Source: Vibrio amylolyticus (GTDB taxonomy: Bacteria; Pseudomonadota; Gammaproteobacteria; Enterobacterales; Vibrionaceae). Taken from it: a stretch of 64,000 nucleotides of DNA. The notes under the pieces are model-generated. The model ran no database searches, was not told the origin of the DNA, and saw only the letters and a program-made list of their open reading frames with translations. The stretch is taken from the NCBI RefSeq assembly GCF_023145695.1, contig NZ_JAJHVV010000017.1, forward strand, positions 1 to 64,000, given 5' to 3'. Shown here piece after piece: positions 37,230 to 45,461 of the stretch (positions within the stretch are counted from its first letter, which is position 1; every line of letters begins with the position of its first letter). Both the position numbers and the translations under genes were made by a program.

Positions 37230-37266
37230 AGAGGTGCTCACATACATTCGTATGCTCCGCGCCTCT
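37230..37266. repeat. Imperfect palindrome after gyrB, possible dispersed repeat
   Basis: Outer arms AGAGG / CCTCT and inner arms CATAC / GTATG with loop ATTC make a long imperfect hairpin between the gyrB stop and its terminator. It looks like a small mobile-repeat unit, but no second copy was seen in this window. Confidence 0.35.
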
Positions 37267-37314
37267 TCCTTGAACTGAAACGAAATTGCATCGTCTCAAA
37301 AATCTAAAATTTTG

Positions 37315-37346
37315 AAAGCACTGTCCATTTGGATGGTGCTTTTTTA
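37315..37346 (+). terminator. Terminator after gyrB
   Basis: Stem AAAGCAC / GTGCTTT with inner TCC / GGA, followed by T-rich sequence. It ends the dnaA-dnaN-recF-gyrB transcript 124 bases after the gyrB stop. Confidence 0.8.
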
Positions 37347-37397
37347 TTTCTAATGTATTGAAAAATAACAGTTACCAAAATTATTTTAAAACAATCC

Positions 37398-37426
37398 CTT
37401 GAAAATATTTTTGTCTGTCCACATAT
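37398..37426 (+). promoter_or_regulatory. Sigma-32 heat-shock promoter of ibpA
   Basis: CTTGAAA (37398-37404), 14 bases, then CCACATAT (37419-37426). The consensus for sigma-32 is CTTGAAA-N13-15-CCCCATnT, so this is a near-perfect match. The transcript would have a leader of about 230 bases before the small heat-shock gene. Confidence 0.82.
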
Positions 37427-37631
37427 CTATTTGTGAAGAGGATGCCTTGCTTGTTCATTAAATGAAAAGACATAGGGCCTTGGAAACCACTGACTTAGCT
37501 TCGCTCAAGAGAGGAAGACTTAAGCAGTACACAATTTGATTTAAGGTTCATTTCATGTCCCAGAGCTATAGAGCCAGAGGAATGATGTTTGAATCGCTCA
37601 GTACATTTCAGCCTTTTGCTAAATGACTGAG

Positions 37632-37657
37632 ACTATTGCTTAATTTAAGAGGATAGT
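37632..37657 (+). promoter_or_regulatory. ROSE-type RNA thermometer at the ibpA ribosome-binding site
   Basis: ACTATTGCT (37632-37640) pairs with AGGATAGT (37650-37657): five outer pairs, T-G, a bulged G38, then C-G and T-A. The strand holding AGGA is the ribosome-binding site of the ATG at 37661. UUGCU facing AGGA with an unpaired G is the hallmark of ROSE elements of small heat-shock genes. Melting at heat shock should release translation. Confidence 0.8.
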
Positions 37658-37660
37658 ATT

Positions 37661-38095
37661 ATGCGCAATGTAGATTTCTCACCTTTATACCGCAATGCAA
37701 TTGGCTTCGACCGTCTATTTAACCTGATGGAAGCGAGTAACGCTAAGAATACCCAAGGCGGTTACCCTCCTTACAATATCGAACAGCAAGATGAAAATAA
37801 CTACCGCATTACCATGGCAGTAGCGGGTTTTGCTGAAGATCAGATCGATATTACTCAAAAAGAGAACATGCTGATTGTTCGTGGTGAACGTAAAGCCGAA
37901 GAGGGCAAAAACTATGTTTATCAAGGCATTGCTGAGCGTGATTTTGAGCGTAAATTCCAACTAGCAGATTACGTAAAAGTCATAGGCGCAACAATGGAGA
38001 ACGGCCTACTTCATGTTGAACTAGAGCGTGAAATTCCAGATGCAATGCAGCCGCGTAAAATAGCGATTAATGGTAAAAGCATTATCGAAAGCTAA
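37661..38095 (+). CDS. ibpA: Small heat-shock protein, IbpA/Hsp20 family
   Basis: This is an ATP-independent holdase that binds aggregating proteins and hands them to ClpB/DnaK. In the 144-residue product, an N-terminal arm (MRNVDFSPLYRNAIGFDRLF) matches IbpA. The alpha-crystallin domain spans about 37-125, and a C-terminal tail contains the IAI-like motif KIAINGK. Control appears double: a sigma-32 promoter at 37398 and a ROSE-type hairpin at the ribosome-binding site. An ibpB partner is not seen next to it. Confidence 0.93.
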   Translation: MRNVDFSPLYRNAIGFDRLFNLMEASNAKNTQGGYPPYNIEQQDENNYRITMAVAGFAEDQIDITQKENMLIVRGERKAEEGKNYVYQGIAERDFERKFQLADYVKVIGATMENGLLHVELEREIPDAMQPRKIAINGKSIIES

Positions 38096-38136
38096 TTATT
38101 GAAGCTATTTTTTAAGCTTGGATAAATGAGGTAGAG

Positions 38137-38173
38137 AAAGAGCGTACTCTTAGTAAAGAGGCGCTCTTTTTAG
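38137..38173 (+). terminator. Terminator after ibpA
   Basis: AAAGAGCG / CGCTCTTT with an inner CTCTT / AAGAG hairpin, followed by TTTTTAG. It is 42 bases after the stop. Confidence 0.78.
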
Positions 38174-38269
38174 TTTTTGTTGATTATCTAAATAGTCTCA
38201 TAATTGATATTGATAAAGTGAATCTATATCTCTATATTATGCGCCGAATGAATTACTGAGTGCGTATAA

Positions 38270-38662
38270 ATGAAAATGAAGCTATTGGCTGTATTGGGAT
38301 TGGTAGGGTTAACGGGCTGTTCAAGCGTTGTTGCTCCACTTGCAAGTGATTACACGGCATCGACAGGCGATATTGTTCGTATTGCGTATGCGAATCCTGA
38401 AAAGACTTCAAATTGCATAGTGAAAGGTCACTCTGCTTTTAACCCAAACTCACAGAGCGTACTGGGTGTCGTATCTCTTGGACCAGATGACATGGAAACA
38501 GATAAACTTATCAATAGCACTTTTGGTGATGAGGCAGCGGCAGCTGGCGCAAACTATGTAAACAGAGGATTTGCTGGTTCCTCAACGTTTGGGGGAGTAT
38601 ATGAACGCTCTTCAACAGTAGAAGCGACATTCTTCCATTGTGAGACAGTACCAGAACTTTAA
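38270..38662 (+). CDS. Small predicted lipoprotein, function unknown
   Basis: The 130-residue product has a lipoprotein signal with lipobox LTGC (Cys17). Since residue +2 is Ser, outer-membrane sorting is expected in a Lol-type cell. I do not recognise a family. Two more cysteines (C44 in SNCIV and one near the end in FFHCE) might form a disulphide in the periplasm. It lies alone between ibpA and avtA, with a hairpin at its 3' side. Confidence 0.75.
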   Translation: MKMKLLAVLGLVGLTGCSSVVAPLASDYTASTGDIVRIAYANPEKTSNCIVKGHSAFNPNSQSVLGVVSLGPDDMETDKLINSTFGDEAAAAGANYVNRGFAGSSTFGGVYERSSTVEATFFHCETVPEL

Positions 38663-38667
38663 AAAGT

Positions 38668-38696
38668 AAGCCCAAAGTTTGATAGCTTTGGGCTTA
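38668..38696. terminator. Hairpin between the lipoprotein gene and avtA
   Basis: Stem AAGCCCAAAG / CTTTGGGCTT, 8-base loop. The T-run is weak on the plus side, but the position between convergent genes suggests termination for both. Confidence 0.65.
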
Positions 38697-38704
38697 ATAG
38701 TCTT

Positions 38705-39955
38705 TTAGCTAGCTTGATACGCCTTTTCAACTTCCTCTGCAATAATGGCAATGCCTTTCTGCATCATTTCATCACTCTGTACATAATTCATACGCACACA
38801 TTGATGAGCGTGTTCCCAGTCATCCTCTTGACCAATAAAGAAGTATTCACCAGGTACAATCAGGACACCGCGCGCTTTTAGGCGTTTATACAGCTCCATG
38901 GTGGTGATAGGCAGTTCATCAAACCACAGCCAAAGGAAGATAGCGCCTTCAGGCTTGTGTATCCTAAAGCGAGGATCAGTGATTGTTGTTTGCAATAACT
39001 CTACTGCGCGTTGGGATTTGTGTTGGTAGAAAGGCTTAATGACGTTGCTGCTGAGTTTCAGAAGATCATTCTTCTCAATTATATGGCTAGCAATTGCAGG
39101 CCCGATGCTGCCCGGAGCTAAGCTAATGATGCCATTCATATTGGTTAATGCTTGGGTCACTTCTTCATTGGCAATCACAATCCCGCAGCGAACACCGGGT
39201 AAGCCTAGCTTAGAGAGGCTCATACACAAGATAGTGTTCTCATTCCAAAACGGTTTTACATCTTCAAAAATGATATTAGGGAAAGGTAGACCATAGGCAT
39301 TATCGATGATCAGTGGAATGTTATTCTCACGCGCTAACTTATCAAGCTTTTGGATCTCTTCGTCAGTGAGAACATTACCGGTTGGATTAGTTGGACGTGA
39401 TGCACAGATTGCAGCGACAGAGTTATCGACTTTAAGCTGCTCAAAATCGACATGATATTTGAATAAGCCATTATCGAGCATCTCAATTTCAGGGTGGTAA
39501 GAGACAAAGATATCTTCATCAATACCGGCATCCCCATAGCCAATGTATTCTGGCGCTAATGGCAGTAAAATTTTCTTATGGGAACCATCAGTTTGCTGAC
39601 CGGCCAATAGATTAAACAGATAGAAAAAACCACTTTGGCTGCCATTGGTAAGACTGATGTTCTTTTCAGAGATGTCCCATCCGTAAGTCTCTTTGAATAG
39701 TTTAGCGAGCCCTTTGACGAATACATCTTTGCCTTGTGGGCCATCGTAATTGGTCATTGAGGCAATGAGCTCTCCACTGGCGAGCATCTCTTCACTGGCT
39801 TGGTGAAAGTAGTCGAGCATGGCTGGAATGGCGGCGGGGTTGCCACCTCCGAGCATGATGGCACCAGGCGTGCGAAGACCATCATTTAAGTCGTCCATTA
39901 ACTGGGTAATACCGGAGTACTGATTAAACTTTTCACCAAACTTAGAAAATTGCAT
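38705..39955 (-). CDS. avtA: Valine--pyruvate aminotransferase
   Basis: AvtA is a PLP-dependent aminotransferase that makes valine from 2-ketoisovalerate using alanine, releasing pyruvate. The 416-residue product is fold-type I: SRPTNPTGNVLT near residues 186-197, the PLP lysine K249 in SLSKLGLPGVR, and a C-terminal arginine in CVRMNY. Length is as for E. coli AvtA (417). It is unlinked here to the ilv operon 8 kb away but serves the same pathway. Confidence 0.93.
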   Translation of the reverse strand: MQFSKFGEKFNQYSGITQLMDDLNDGLRTPGAIMLGGGNPAAIPAMLDYFHQASEEMLASGELIASMTNYDGPQGKDVFVKGLAKLFKETYGWDISEKNISLTNGSQSGFFYLFNLLAGQQTDGSHKKILLPLAPEYIGYGDAGIDEDIFVSYHPEIEMLDNGLFKYHVDFEQLKVDNSVAAICASRPTNPTGNVLTDEEIQKLDKLARENNIPLIIDNAYGLPFPNIIFEDVKPFWNENTILCMSLSKLGLPGVRCGIVIANEEVTQALTNMNGIISLAPGSIGPAIASHIIEKNDLLKLSSNVIKPFYQHKSQRAVELLQTTITDPRFRIHKPEGAIFLWLWFDELPITTMELYKRLKARGVLIVPGEYFFIGQEDDWEHAHQCVRMNYVQSDEMMQKGIAIIAEEVEKAYQAS

Positions 39956-40087
39956 TACGTGCTGTACCTAATTCATTGCGAGTGCTTTTTAATTGTAGTC
40001 TTTGTCGGCGAAGGGTTGACGACAAAGTAATCCTTGAACATACCTTAAGCATCATACGAGGCAAAGCACATTCTTTATCTATAGGAA

Positions 40088-40119
40088 AAAGAAAGCCCAA
40101 CTCCGAGGAGTTGGGCTTG
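40088..40119 (-). terminator. Terminator of glyQS
   Basis: Perfect 12-bp stem AAGCCCAACTCC / GGAGTTGGGCTT with an apical GA. In the leftward direction it is followed by T-rich sequence. It is 61 bases after the glyS stop. Confidence 0.82.
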
Positions 40120-40179
40120 AAAGTATGCTTTAAAACGATGTGACTACGTTTTTTGTAAAGCCTATTTTTGCGACAAAGC

Positions 40180-42246
40180 TTACTTTTGCAGTAAAGAGAT
40201 GTCGGCAATCTGCAGGAATAGATTACGTAGGTTGTTTAGCAGCGTTAGACGGTTTTTCTTAAGCGCTTCGTCATCAGCCATAACCATCACGTTATCGAAG
40301 AATGCATCAACGGGTTCACGTAGATCAGCAAGCTTGCTTAGGGCTTCTTGGTAGTTGCCTGTCGCGAATGCTGGTTCTAGTGCTTCGGTCATGACTTCAA
40401 CGTTTTCAGCCAGTGCTTTTTCTGCATCTTCTTGAAGAAGAGTTAGGTCAATCTCTGCTGGCAGTTCGCCATCGAATTTCGCAAGGATGTTACCTACACG
40501 CTTATTCGCTGCTGCGAGTGCTTCTGCTGCTTCCAGTTCACGGAAGTGAGAAACCGCTTTAACACGTTGGTCAAAATCAGCAGGTTTAGTCGGACGACGT
40601 GCAAGTACCGCTTGGATGATATCAACGCTGAAACCAGCATCTTGGTACCATGCGCGGAAACGACCTAGCATGAAGTCGATAACGTCAGCTTCAACGTTGT
40701 CGTTAGTTAGCTTATCGCCTAGTAGCTCTTTCGCTTTACCGATTAGAGCGGTTAGGTCTAGGTTGTAGCCGTTTTCAACGATGATACGTAGCACACCTAG
40801 TGATGCACGACGTAGAGCAAATGGGTCAGAACCTTTTGGTGCTTGGCCAATACCGAAGATACCTACGATAGTGTCTAGCTTATCTGCCATTGCAACGGCA
40901 GAAGAGATACCTGTGCTTGGTAGCGTGTCACCCGCGAAACGAGGCATGTATTGCTCGTAAAGTGCTAGTGCAACTTGCTCGTCTTCACCATCGTGAGTCG
41001 CGTAGTGCATACCCATAACACCTTGAGTATCCGTAAATTCGAATACCATAGAAGTCATTAGGTCACATTTAGCCAGTAGGCCAGCACGCTTAGACTTTTC
41101 AACGTCAGCATCGATTTGCTCAGCGATGTAGCCAGCAAGCTCTGTGATGCGGTCTGTTTTGTCTTTGATAGTACCAAGCTGTTTCTGGAAGATAGCTTGG
41201 TCTAGTTCAGGAAGACGGTCGATCAGCGGACGTTTACGGTCGGTGTTGAAGAAAAACTCAGCATCAGCAAGACGCGGACGTACCACTTTCTCATTACCTT
41301 CGATCACGTGACGAGGCTCTTTAGACTCGATGTTCGAAACGAAGATGAAGTTTGGCAGAAGGTTCTTATCAGCGTCATACACTGGGAAGTACTTCTGGTC
41401 GCCTTTCATGGTGTAAACCAAAGCTTCAGAAGGCACTTTTAGGAACTCTTGCTCAAACTTAGCAGTAAGCACCACTGGCCATTCAACTAGTGAAGTTACT
41501 TCTTCAACTAAGTCGTCTTCTAGATCAGCAATACCGCCAACTGCCTCAGCTGCTTTTTTAGCATCAGCTAGGATGATAGCTTTACGCGCATCGTAATCTG
41601 CCATTACTTTACCACGCTCTTCTAAGATCGCAGGGTATTGGTCAGCAGAGTCGATGGTGAACTCTTGTTCGCCCATGAAACGGTGGCCACGGATAGTACG
41701 AGCAGAAGCTACGCCTAGGATCTCGCCTTCAACAAGCTCATCACCTAGTAGTACTGTCAGTGTTTTCACTGGACGGATAAATTGAATGTCTGAGTTACCC
41801 CAGCGCATTGCTTTAGGAATTGGTAGGCCAGCTAGTGCTTTCGCAGCGATGTCCATCACCAATTCTTGAACTGGTTTGCCAGCTACTTCTTGTTTGAAAA
41901 GAAGCCACTCGCCTTTGTCTGTTTTCAGACGCTCAGCTTGCTCAACAGTAATACCGTTACCACGAGCCCAACCTTGCGCAGCTTTAGTTGCGTTGCCTTC
42001 AGCATCGAAGGCTACAGAGATTGCAGGGCCGCGTTTCTCAACAACTTTGTCTGCTTGGCCTTCAGCCAGTGCTGTCACTTTAAGTGCTAGACGACGTGGA
42101 GCTGCGTACCATTTCACGCCTTCGTGAGACAGTTCAGCGCCTTTTAGGCCTGCTTCAAAGTTAGAAGCAAACGCTTCTGCTAGAGAACGTAGTGCTGTTG
42201 GTGGAAGCTCTTCCGTACCCAGTTCAATTAGAAAATTCTTCGCCAT
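40180..42246 (-). CDS. glyS: Glycyl-tRNA synthetase beta subunit
   Basis: GlyS is the large, tRNA-binding subunit of the bacterial alpha2beta2 glycyl-tRNA synthetase. The 688-residue product starts KNFLIELGTEELPPTALRSL, the family signature, and includes the HD-like middle domain and a C-terminal anticodon-binding helical part. Length is as in E. coli (689). It is two bases after glyQ, forming an operon. Confidence 0.97.
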   Translation of the reverse strand: MAKNFLIELGTEELPPTALRSLAEAFASNFEAGLKGAELSHEGVKWYAAPRRLALKVTALAEGQADKVVEKRGPAISVAFDAEGNATKAAQGWARGNGITVEQAERLKTDKGEWLLFKQEVAGKPVQELVMDIAAKALAGLPIPKAMRWGNSDIQFIRPVKTLTVLLGDELVEGEILGVASARTIRGHRFMGEQEFTIDSADQYPAILEERGKVMADYDARKAIILADAKKAAEAVGGIADLEDDLVEEVTSLVEWPVVLTAKFEQEFLKVPSEALVYTMKGDQKYFPVYDADKNLLPNFIFVSNIESKEPRHVIEGNEKVVRPRLADAEFFFNTDRKRPLIDRLPELDQAIFQKQLGTIKDKTDRITELAGYIAEQIDADVEKSKRAGLLAKCDLMTSMVFEFTDTQGVMGMHYATHDGEDEQVALALYEQYMPRFAGDTLPSTGISSAVAMADKLDTIVGIFGIGQAPKGSDPFALRRASLGVLRIIVENGYNLDLTALIGKAKELLGDKLTNDNVEADVIDFMLGRFRAWYQDAGFSVDIIQAVLARRPTKPADFDQRVKAVSHFRELEAAEALAAANKRVGNILAKFDGELPAEIDLTLLQEDAEKALAENVEVMTEALEPAFATGNYQEALSKLADLREPVDAFFDNVMVMADDEALKKNRLTLLNNLRNLFLQIADISLLQK

Positions 42247-42248
42247 GA

Positions 42249-43178
42249 TTATTTACCTTCCTTTTCTTCTACAGATCGGCACATTGGGAAGCCAAGCGCT
42301 TCACGTGACGCGTAGTACGCCTCAGCAACGGATTTAGTCAGGTTGCGGATACGAAGGATGTAACGTTGACGCTCTGTTACAGAGATAGCTTTGCGCGCAT
42401 CAAGGATGTTGAATGCGTGACCTGCTTTTAGAATGCGCTCGTAAGCTGGAAGCGGAAGTGGCTTCTCTAGCTCAAGTAGCTCTTTACATTCTTTTTCGCA
42501 CTGGTCGAAGAAAGTGAATAGGAAATCGACGTCTGCGTGTTCGAAGTTGTACGTTGATTGCTCAACTTCGTTTTGGTGGAAGATATCACCATAAGTTACG
42601 TTAGAACCGTCTGGTGCTACGTTCCATACAAGGTCGTAAACAGAATCAACTTCTTGGATGTACATTGCTAGACGTTCGATACCGTAAGTGATCTCACCAG
42701 TAACTGGCTTACACTCAAGGCCGCCAACTTGTTGGAAGTAAGTGAATTGAGTCACTTCCATGCCGTTTAGCCATACTTCCCAACCAAGACCCCAAGCGCC
42801 TAGCGTTGGGTTTTCCCAGTTGTCTTCGACGAATCGAATATCGTGAACTAATGGATCGACACCAAGTACTTCAAGCGAGCCTAAGTACAACTCCTGAATG
42901 TTGTCTGGAGATGGTTTTAGAGCTACTTGGAATTGATAGTAGTGCTGCAGACGGTTCGGGTTTTCACCGTAACGACCATCGGTCGGACGACGAGAAGGTT
43001 GAACGTATGCCGTAGACATTGGCTCTGGGCCAAGTGCACGTAGACATGTCATTGGGTGAGAGGTGCCAGCACCTACTTCCATGTCCAAAGGTTGAACAAT
43101 GGTACAACCGTTTTGAGCCCAATAATCCTGCAGCGCGAGGATCATTCCCTGGAAGGTTTTGATATCGTATTTTTGCAT
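42249..43178 (-). CDS. glyQ: Glycyl-tRNA synthetase alpha subunit
   Basis: GlyQ is the catalytic subunit that activates glycine. The 309-residue product begins MQKYDIKTFQGMILALQDYW, and the conserved class II motif 2 region RPTDGRYGENPNRLQHYYQ is present. I chose ATG at 43178; an in-frame TTG two codons upstream would add MT but lacks support from homology. Confidence 0.97.
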   Translation of the reverse strand: MQKYDIKTFQGMILALQDYWAQNGCTIVQPLDMEVGAGTSHPMTCLRALGPEPMSTAYVQPSRRPTDGRYGENPNRLQHYYQFQVALKPSPDNIQELYLGSLEVLGVDPLVHDIRFVEDNWENPTLGAWGLGWEVWLNGMEVTQFTYFQQVGGLECKPVTGEITYGIERLAMYIQEVDSVYDLVWNVAPDGSNVTYGDIFHQNEVEQSTYNFEHADVDFLFTFFDQCEKECKELLELEKPLPLPAYERILKAGHAFNILDARKAISVTERQRYILRIRNLTKSVAEAYYASREALGFPMCRSVEEKEGK

Positions 43179-43399
43179 AGTCAAGTTCGCGCGATTCTTC
43201 TAAATGATTTAATAAAAATAACCATCAAGTATAGCGACATATTGGGCTTGCGAGTAGGGGTAATCATGGTTAATTAGTGCTCTAAAATGTCCTTTAATGA
43301 ATTTTTGTTGTCGAGTGTGCGGGTAAATTCATTAAATGAAACAGTTTAGTGCCGAGTTTGCTTGAATTTATTCAGAAGCGATATAGAATCCACACCGTC

Positions 43400-43610
43400 T
43401 TTGGGGAGTAGCTTGCTTATCCAGATGGAACCCAATCCATCAAATAGGATGAGTTCGTTCGTCAACATAATTGATGCAAAATCATCATGGCGTTCGAGAC
43501 GAGATATCGAAAACTTCGATAGCTGGTTTAGCAAGACCATAGACAAGTATCGTGAACCGGGGTGGGGCGCGAGGCTTGTCTTTGGTTACTATAATAATCC
43601 TCACCCCAAA
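43400..43610 (+). promoter_or_regulatory. yybP-ykoY manganese riboswitch upstream of mneA
   Basis: The 5' end TTTGGGGAGTAGC (43400-43412) carries the invariant GGGGAGUAGC of the yybP-ykoY aptamer. TTTGGGG pairs with CCCCAAA at 43604-43610 (P1). CTTGCT (43412-43417) can pair with AGCAAG (43530-43535), and ACCATAGACAAG (43536-43547) with CTTGTCTTTGGT (43575-43586). That gives the three-way fold of this class. It ends 10 bases before the start of a Mn2+ exporter gene, as expected for a Mn2+-sensing switch. The class is established knowledge; ligand response here is inferred. Confidence 0.85.
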
Positions 43611-43620
43611 TGAGCATGTC

Positions 43621-44175
43621 GTGAGCGTTTTAGCAATATCTATAACCACCGTAGCATTAGCAGAAATTGGCGATAAGACCCAACTGCTGTCGTTACTCTT
43701 AGCAAGTCGATACCGAAAACCAATCCCAATCATAGCCGCGATCTTTTTCGCAACGATTGCCAATCATGCCTTAGCTGCATGGCTCGGCGTTGTTGTGGCT
43801 GATTACCTGTCACCTGATGTCTTAAAATGGGTGCTGGTGGTGAGCTTTATTGCCATGGCGGGTTGGATTCTTATTCCTGATAAACTCGATGACGATGAGA
43901 AAATATCAAACCGAGGCCCTTTCGTAGCGAGCTTTATTGCATTTTTTATTGCGGAAATCGGGGATAAAACTCAGATAGCCACTTCTATCCTTGGGGCGCA
44001 ATATGCCGATGCTTTAGTGTGGGTTATCTTAGGAACCACGATAGGAATGCTACTGGCTAACGTTCCAGTGGTGATCATCGGTAAGTTATCTGCTGACAAA
44101 ATGCCACTGGCTCTGATCCGAAAAATAACCGCAACCCTGTTTGTTGCATTAGCCATCGCCGCGGCTCTATTTTAA
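43621..44175 (+). CDS. mneA: Manganese exporter, UPF0016/GDT1 family
   Basis: This is a 184-residue, six-helix protein with the two family signatures EIGDKTQLLSLLLA (near residue 14) and EIGDKTQIATSIL (about residue 115). V. cholerae MneA, a Mn2+ exporter, belongs to this family and lies by glyQS as here. GTG at 43621 (MSVLAISITTVALAE) is chosen from homology. The ribosome-binding site is weak (TGAG) and next to P1 of the riboswitch. An out-of-frame ATG-AGC-ATG-TCG-TGA ends across the GTG. Confidence 0.9.
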   Translation: MSVLAISITTVALAEIGDKTQLLSLLLASRYRKPIPIIAAIFFATIANHALAAWLGVVVADYLSPDVLKWVLVVSFIAMAGWILIPDKLDDDEKISNRGPFVASFIAFFIAEIGDKTQIATSILGAQYADALVWVILGTTIGMLLANVPVVIIGKLSADKMPLALIRKITATLFVALAIAAALF

Positions 44176-44339
44176 CGATCAATGTGTGGGTAGTGGCTAC
44201 TAGCAGGCGATATTGAACTGGATCAATAAGTGAATCGATCTTGCTCAATATCGCTCTCGTTGACACATAAATGTCATATAGAGTGTGCTAATTTAGTGGT
44301 GTAAAAGTAAACAATTCATAGCAGCGAGAGGGCACTATT

Positions 44340-44603
44340 ATGCTTACACGTTATATGGGTATGACACCGCAAAGTCAGAGCTATCTTTTTACTTTTGGTC
44401 TAGCAATCACACTTCTCGGAGTGGTACTTACTGAGATGTGGCTACCTATGGTAGTCGGTGCAATTTTGATGACGGGTTTAATGGTCGAGTCGTGGATTCG
44501 TGTGGCTCACATTATTCCGTTGCATCGAGAGATGCGTGATATGAAAAAACAGCTAGCCGATTTGCAATCGAAGCTCTATCAGCATCAGCAAGAAACAGAG
44601 TAA
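44340..44603 (+). CDS. Small membrane protein, unknown
   Basis: The 87-residue product has two hydrophobic helices (about 15-31 and 35-50) followed by a charged helix of coiled-coil type (HREMRDMKKQLADLQSKLYQ). A good ribosome-binding site (AGAGGG) is seven bases upstream. I do not recognise a family. It sits between mneA and a strong bidirectional terminator. Confidence 0.7.
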   Translation: MLTRYMGMTPQSQSYLFTFGLAITLLGVVLTEMWLPMVVGAILMTGLMVESWIRVAHIIPLHREMRDMKKQLADLQSKLYQHQQETE

Positions 44604-44634
44604 CGTCATCAAATAAAAACAGCACAGAACATTA

Positions 44635-44669
44635 AAAAGGGGCATAGCGATTGACGCTATGCCCCTTTT
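44635..44669. terminator. Strong bidirectional terminator
   Basis: Perfect 15-bp stem AAAAGGGGCATAGCG / CGCTATGCCCCTTTT with loop ATTGA, between a rightward small gene and leftward tusA. Confidence 0.92.
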
Positions 44670-44709
44670 CTCTATTTATTCAACGTACTATTTAACGGTC
44701 GTATCAACC

Positions 44710-44958
44710 TTATACCACACCTTTTTTAATCAGATAAAGATAAGGCAATTCTTCTATTTTTGATGCGACAAGCTCGTGGTCCATAAATCGGCAAAAGCTT
44801 GGAATATCACGAGTTGTAGAGGGATCATCTGCTTTTACCAGCAGTACTTCACCGTCTTTCATTCCTCGAATTGTCTTTCTCACCATCATGACAGGTTCTG
44901 GGCATCGTAGCCCTTCTGCTTCTAATGTATGGGTCGCCAATGTTGGGTCAAAAGTCAT
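44710..44958 (-). CDS. tusA: Sulfur carrier protein TusA
   Basis: TusA takes sulphur from IscS and passes it on for 2-thiouridine synthesis in tRNA and related pathways. The 82-residue product has the CPxP motif with catalytic C19 (LRCPEPVMMVRK). Length is as in E. coli (81). It is a single-gene unit. Confidence 0.95.
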   Translation of the reverse strand: MTFDPTLATHTLEAEGLRCPEPVMMVRKTIRGMKDGEVLLVKADDPSTTRDIPSFCRFMDHELVASKIEELPYLYLIKKGVV

Positions 44959-45110
44959 GGTTAATATCTCAATTACTGCGTTAGATCGGTAGATAATACT
45001 AATGAAGAAAAAATATTCAATAATCTCTTGGCAATCGGATCAATTTGTTTTAATTTAGTTAACAAGTTGGTAACAAATACCATTTCAGCAGAACAGGCAA
45101 GGAGCCCACT

Positions 45111-45296
45111 ATGTTAACAGCATTAGATAGATTGACCATCTACTCGGTTCTTTGTTTTATCTCTTTTTGCGCTTTGGTACTGCGTACACCAGCTGACTCG
45201 TCTTTAATGCCATTATTTGGCTTAAGTGCAACGATTTTAGGGATTTGGCTTGAGATGCGTCGTTGGACGGGCACATCTGAAGAGCAAAAAAATTAA
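45111..45296 (+). CDS. Very small membrane protein, unknown
   Basis: The 61-residue product has two hydrophobic stretches (about 9-24 and 32-46) and a short charged tail. AAGGAG lies six bases before the ATG, which supports a real gene. No family recognised. A terminator follows at 45392. Confidence 0.65.
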   Translation: MLTALDRLTIYSVLCFISFCALVLRTPADSSLMPLFGLSATILGIWLEMRRWTGTSEEQKN

Positions 45297-45383
45297 TGCA
45301 GTTTCTGCTTAGTCTCATTTAGGTAATAACTGCGCACTTGTAAGACTACACACGAATACATTCCGACACTACCCCAGTTTTCT

Positions 45384-45423
45384 TGGGCTTCCCCGCTGAA
45401 AAGCGGGATTTTTTTTGCCCAAA
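45384..45423 (+). terminator. Terminator between the small membrane gene and the LysR gene
   Basis: Core stem CCCGCT / AGCGGG with loop GAAA, followed by T8, within an outer TTGGGC / GCCCAA pairing. Confidence 0.88.
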
Positions 45424-45461
45424 GGTTACACTAAAGAGAGTCACTATAGTGGAGCCAAGCC

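Noticed and set aside
37463..37540. A 25-codon frame (start MKRHRALETT) in the ibpA leader
   Set aside because: No ribosome-binding site, and it lies inside the untranslated leader from the sigma-32 promoter; there is no further evidence.
43362..43613. An 83-codon rightward frame upstream of mneA
   Set aside because: It coincides with the yybP-ykoY riboswitch; the pairing pattern explains the sequence better than coding.
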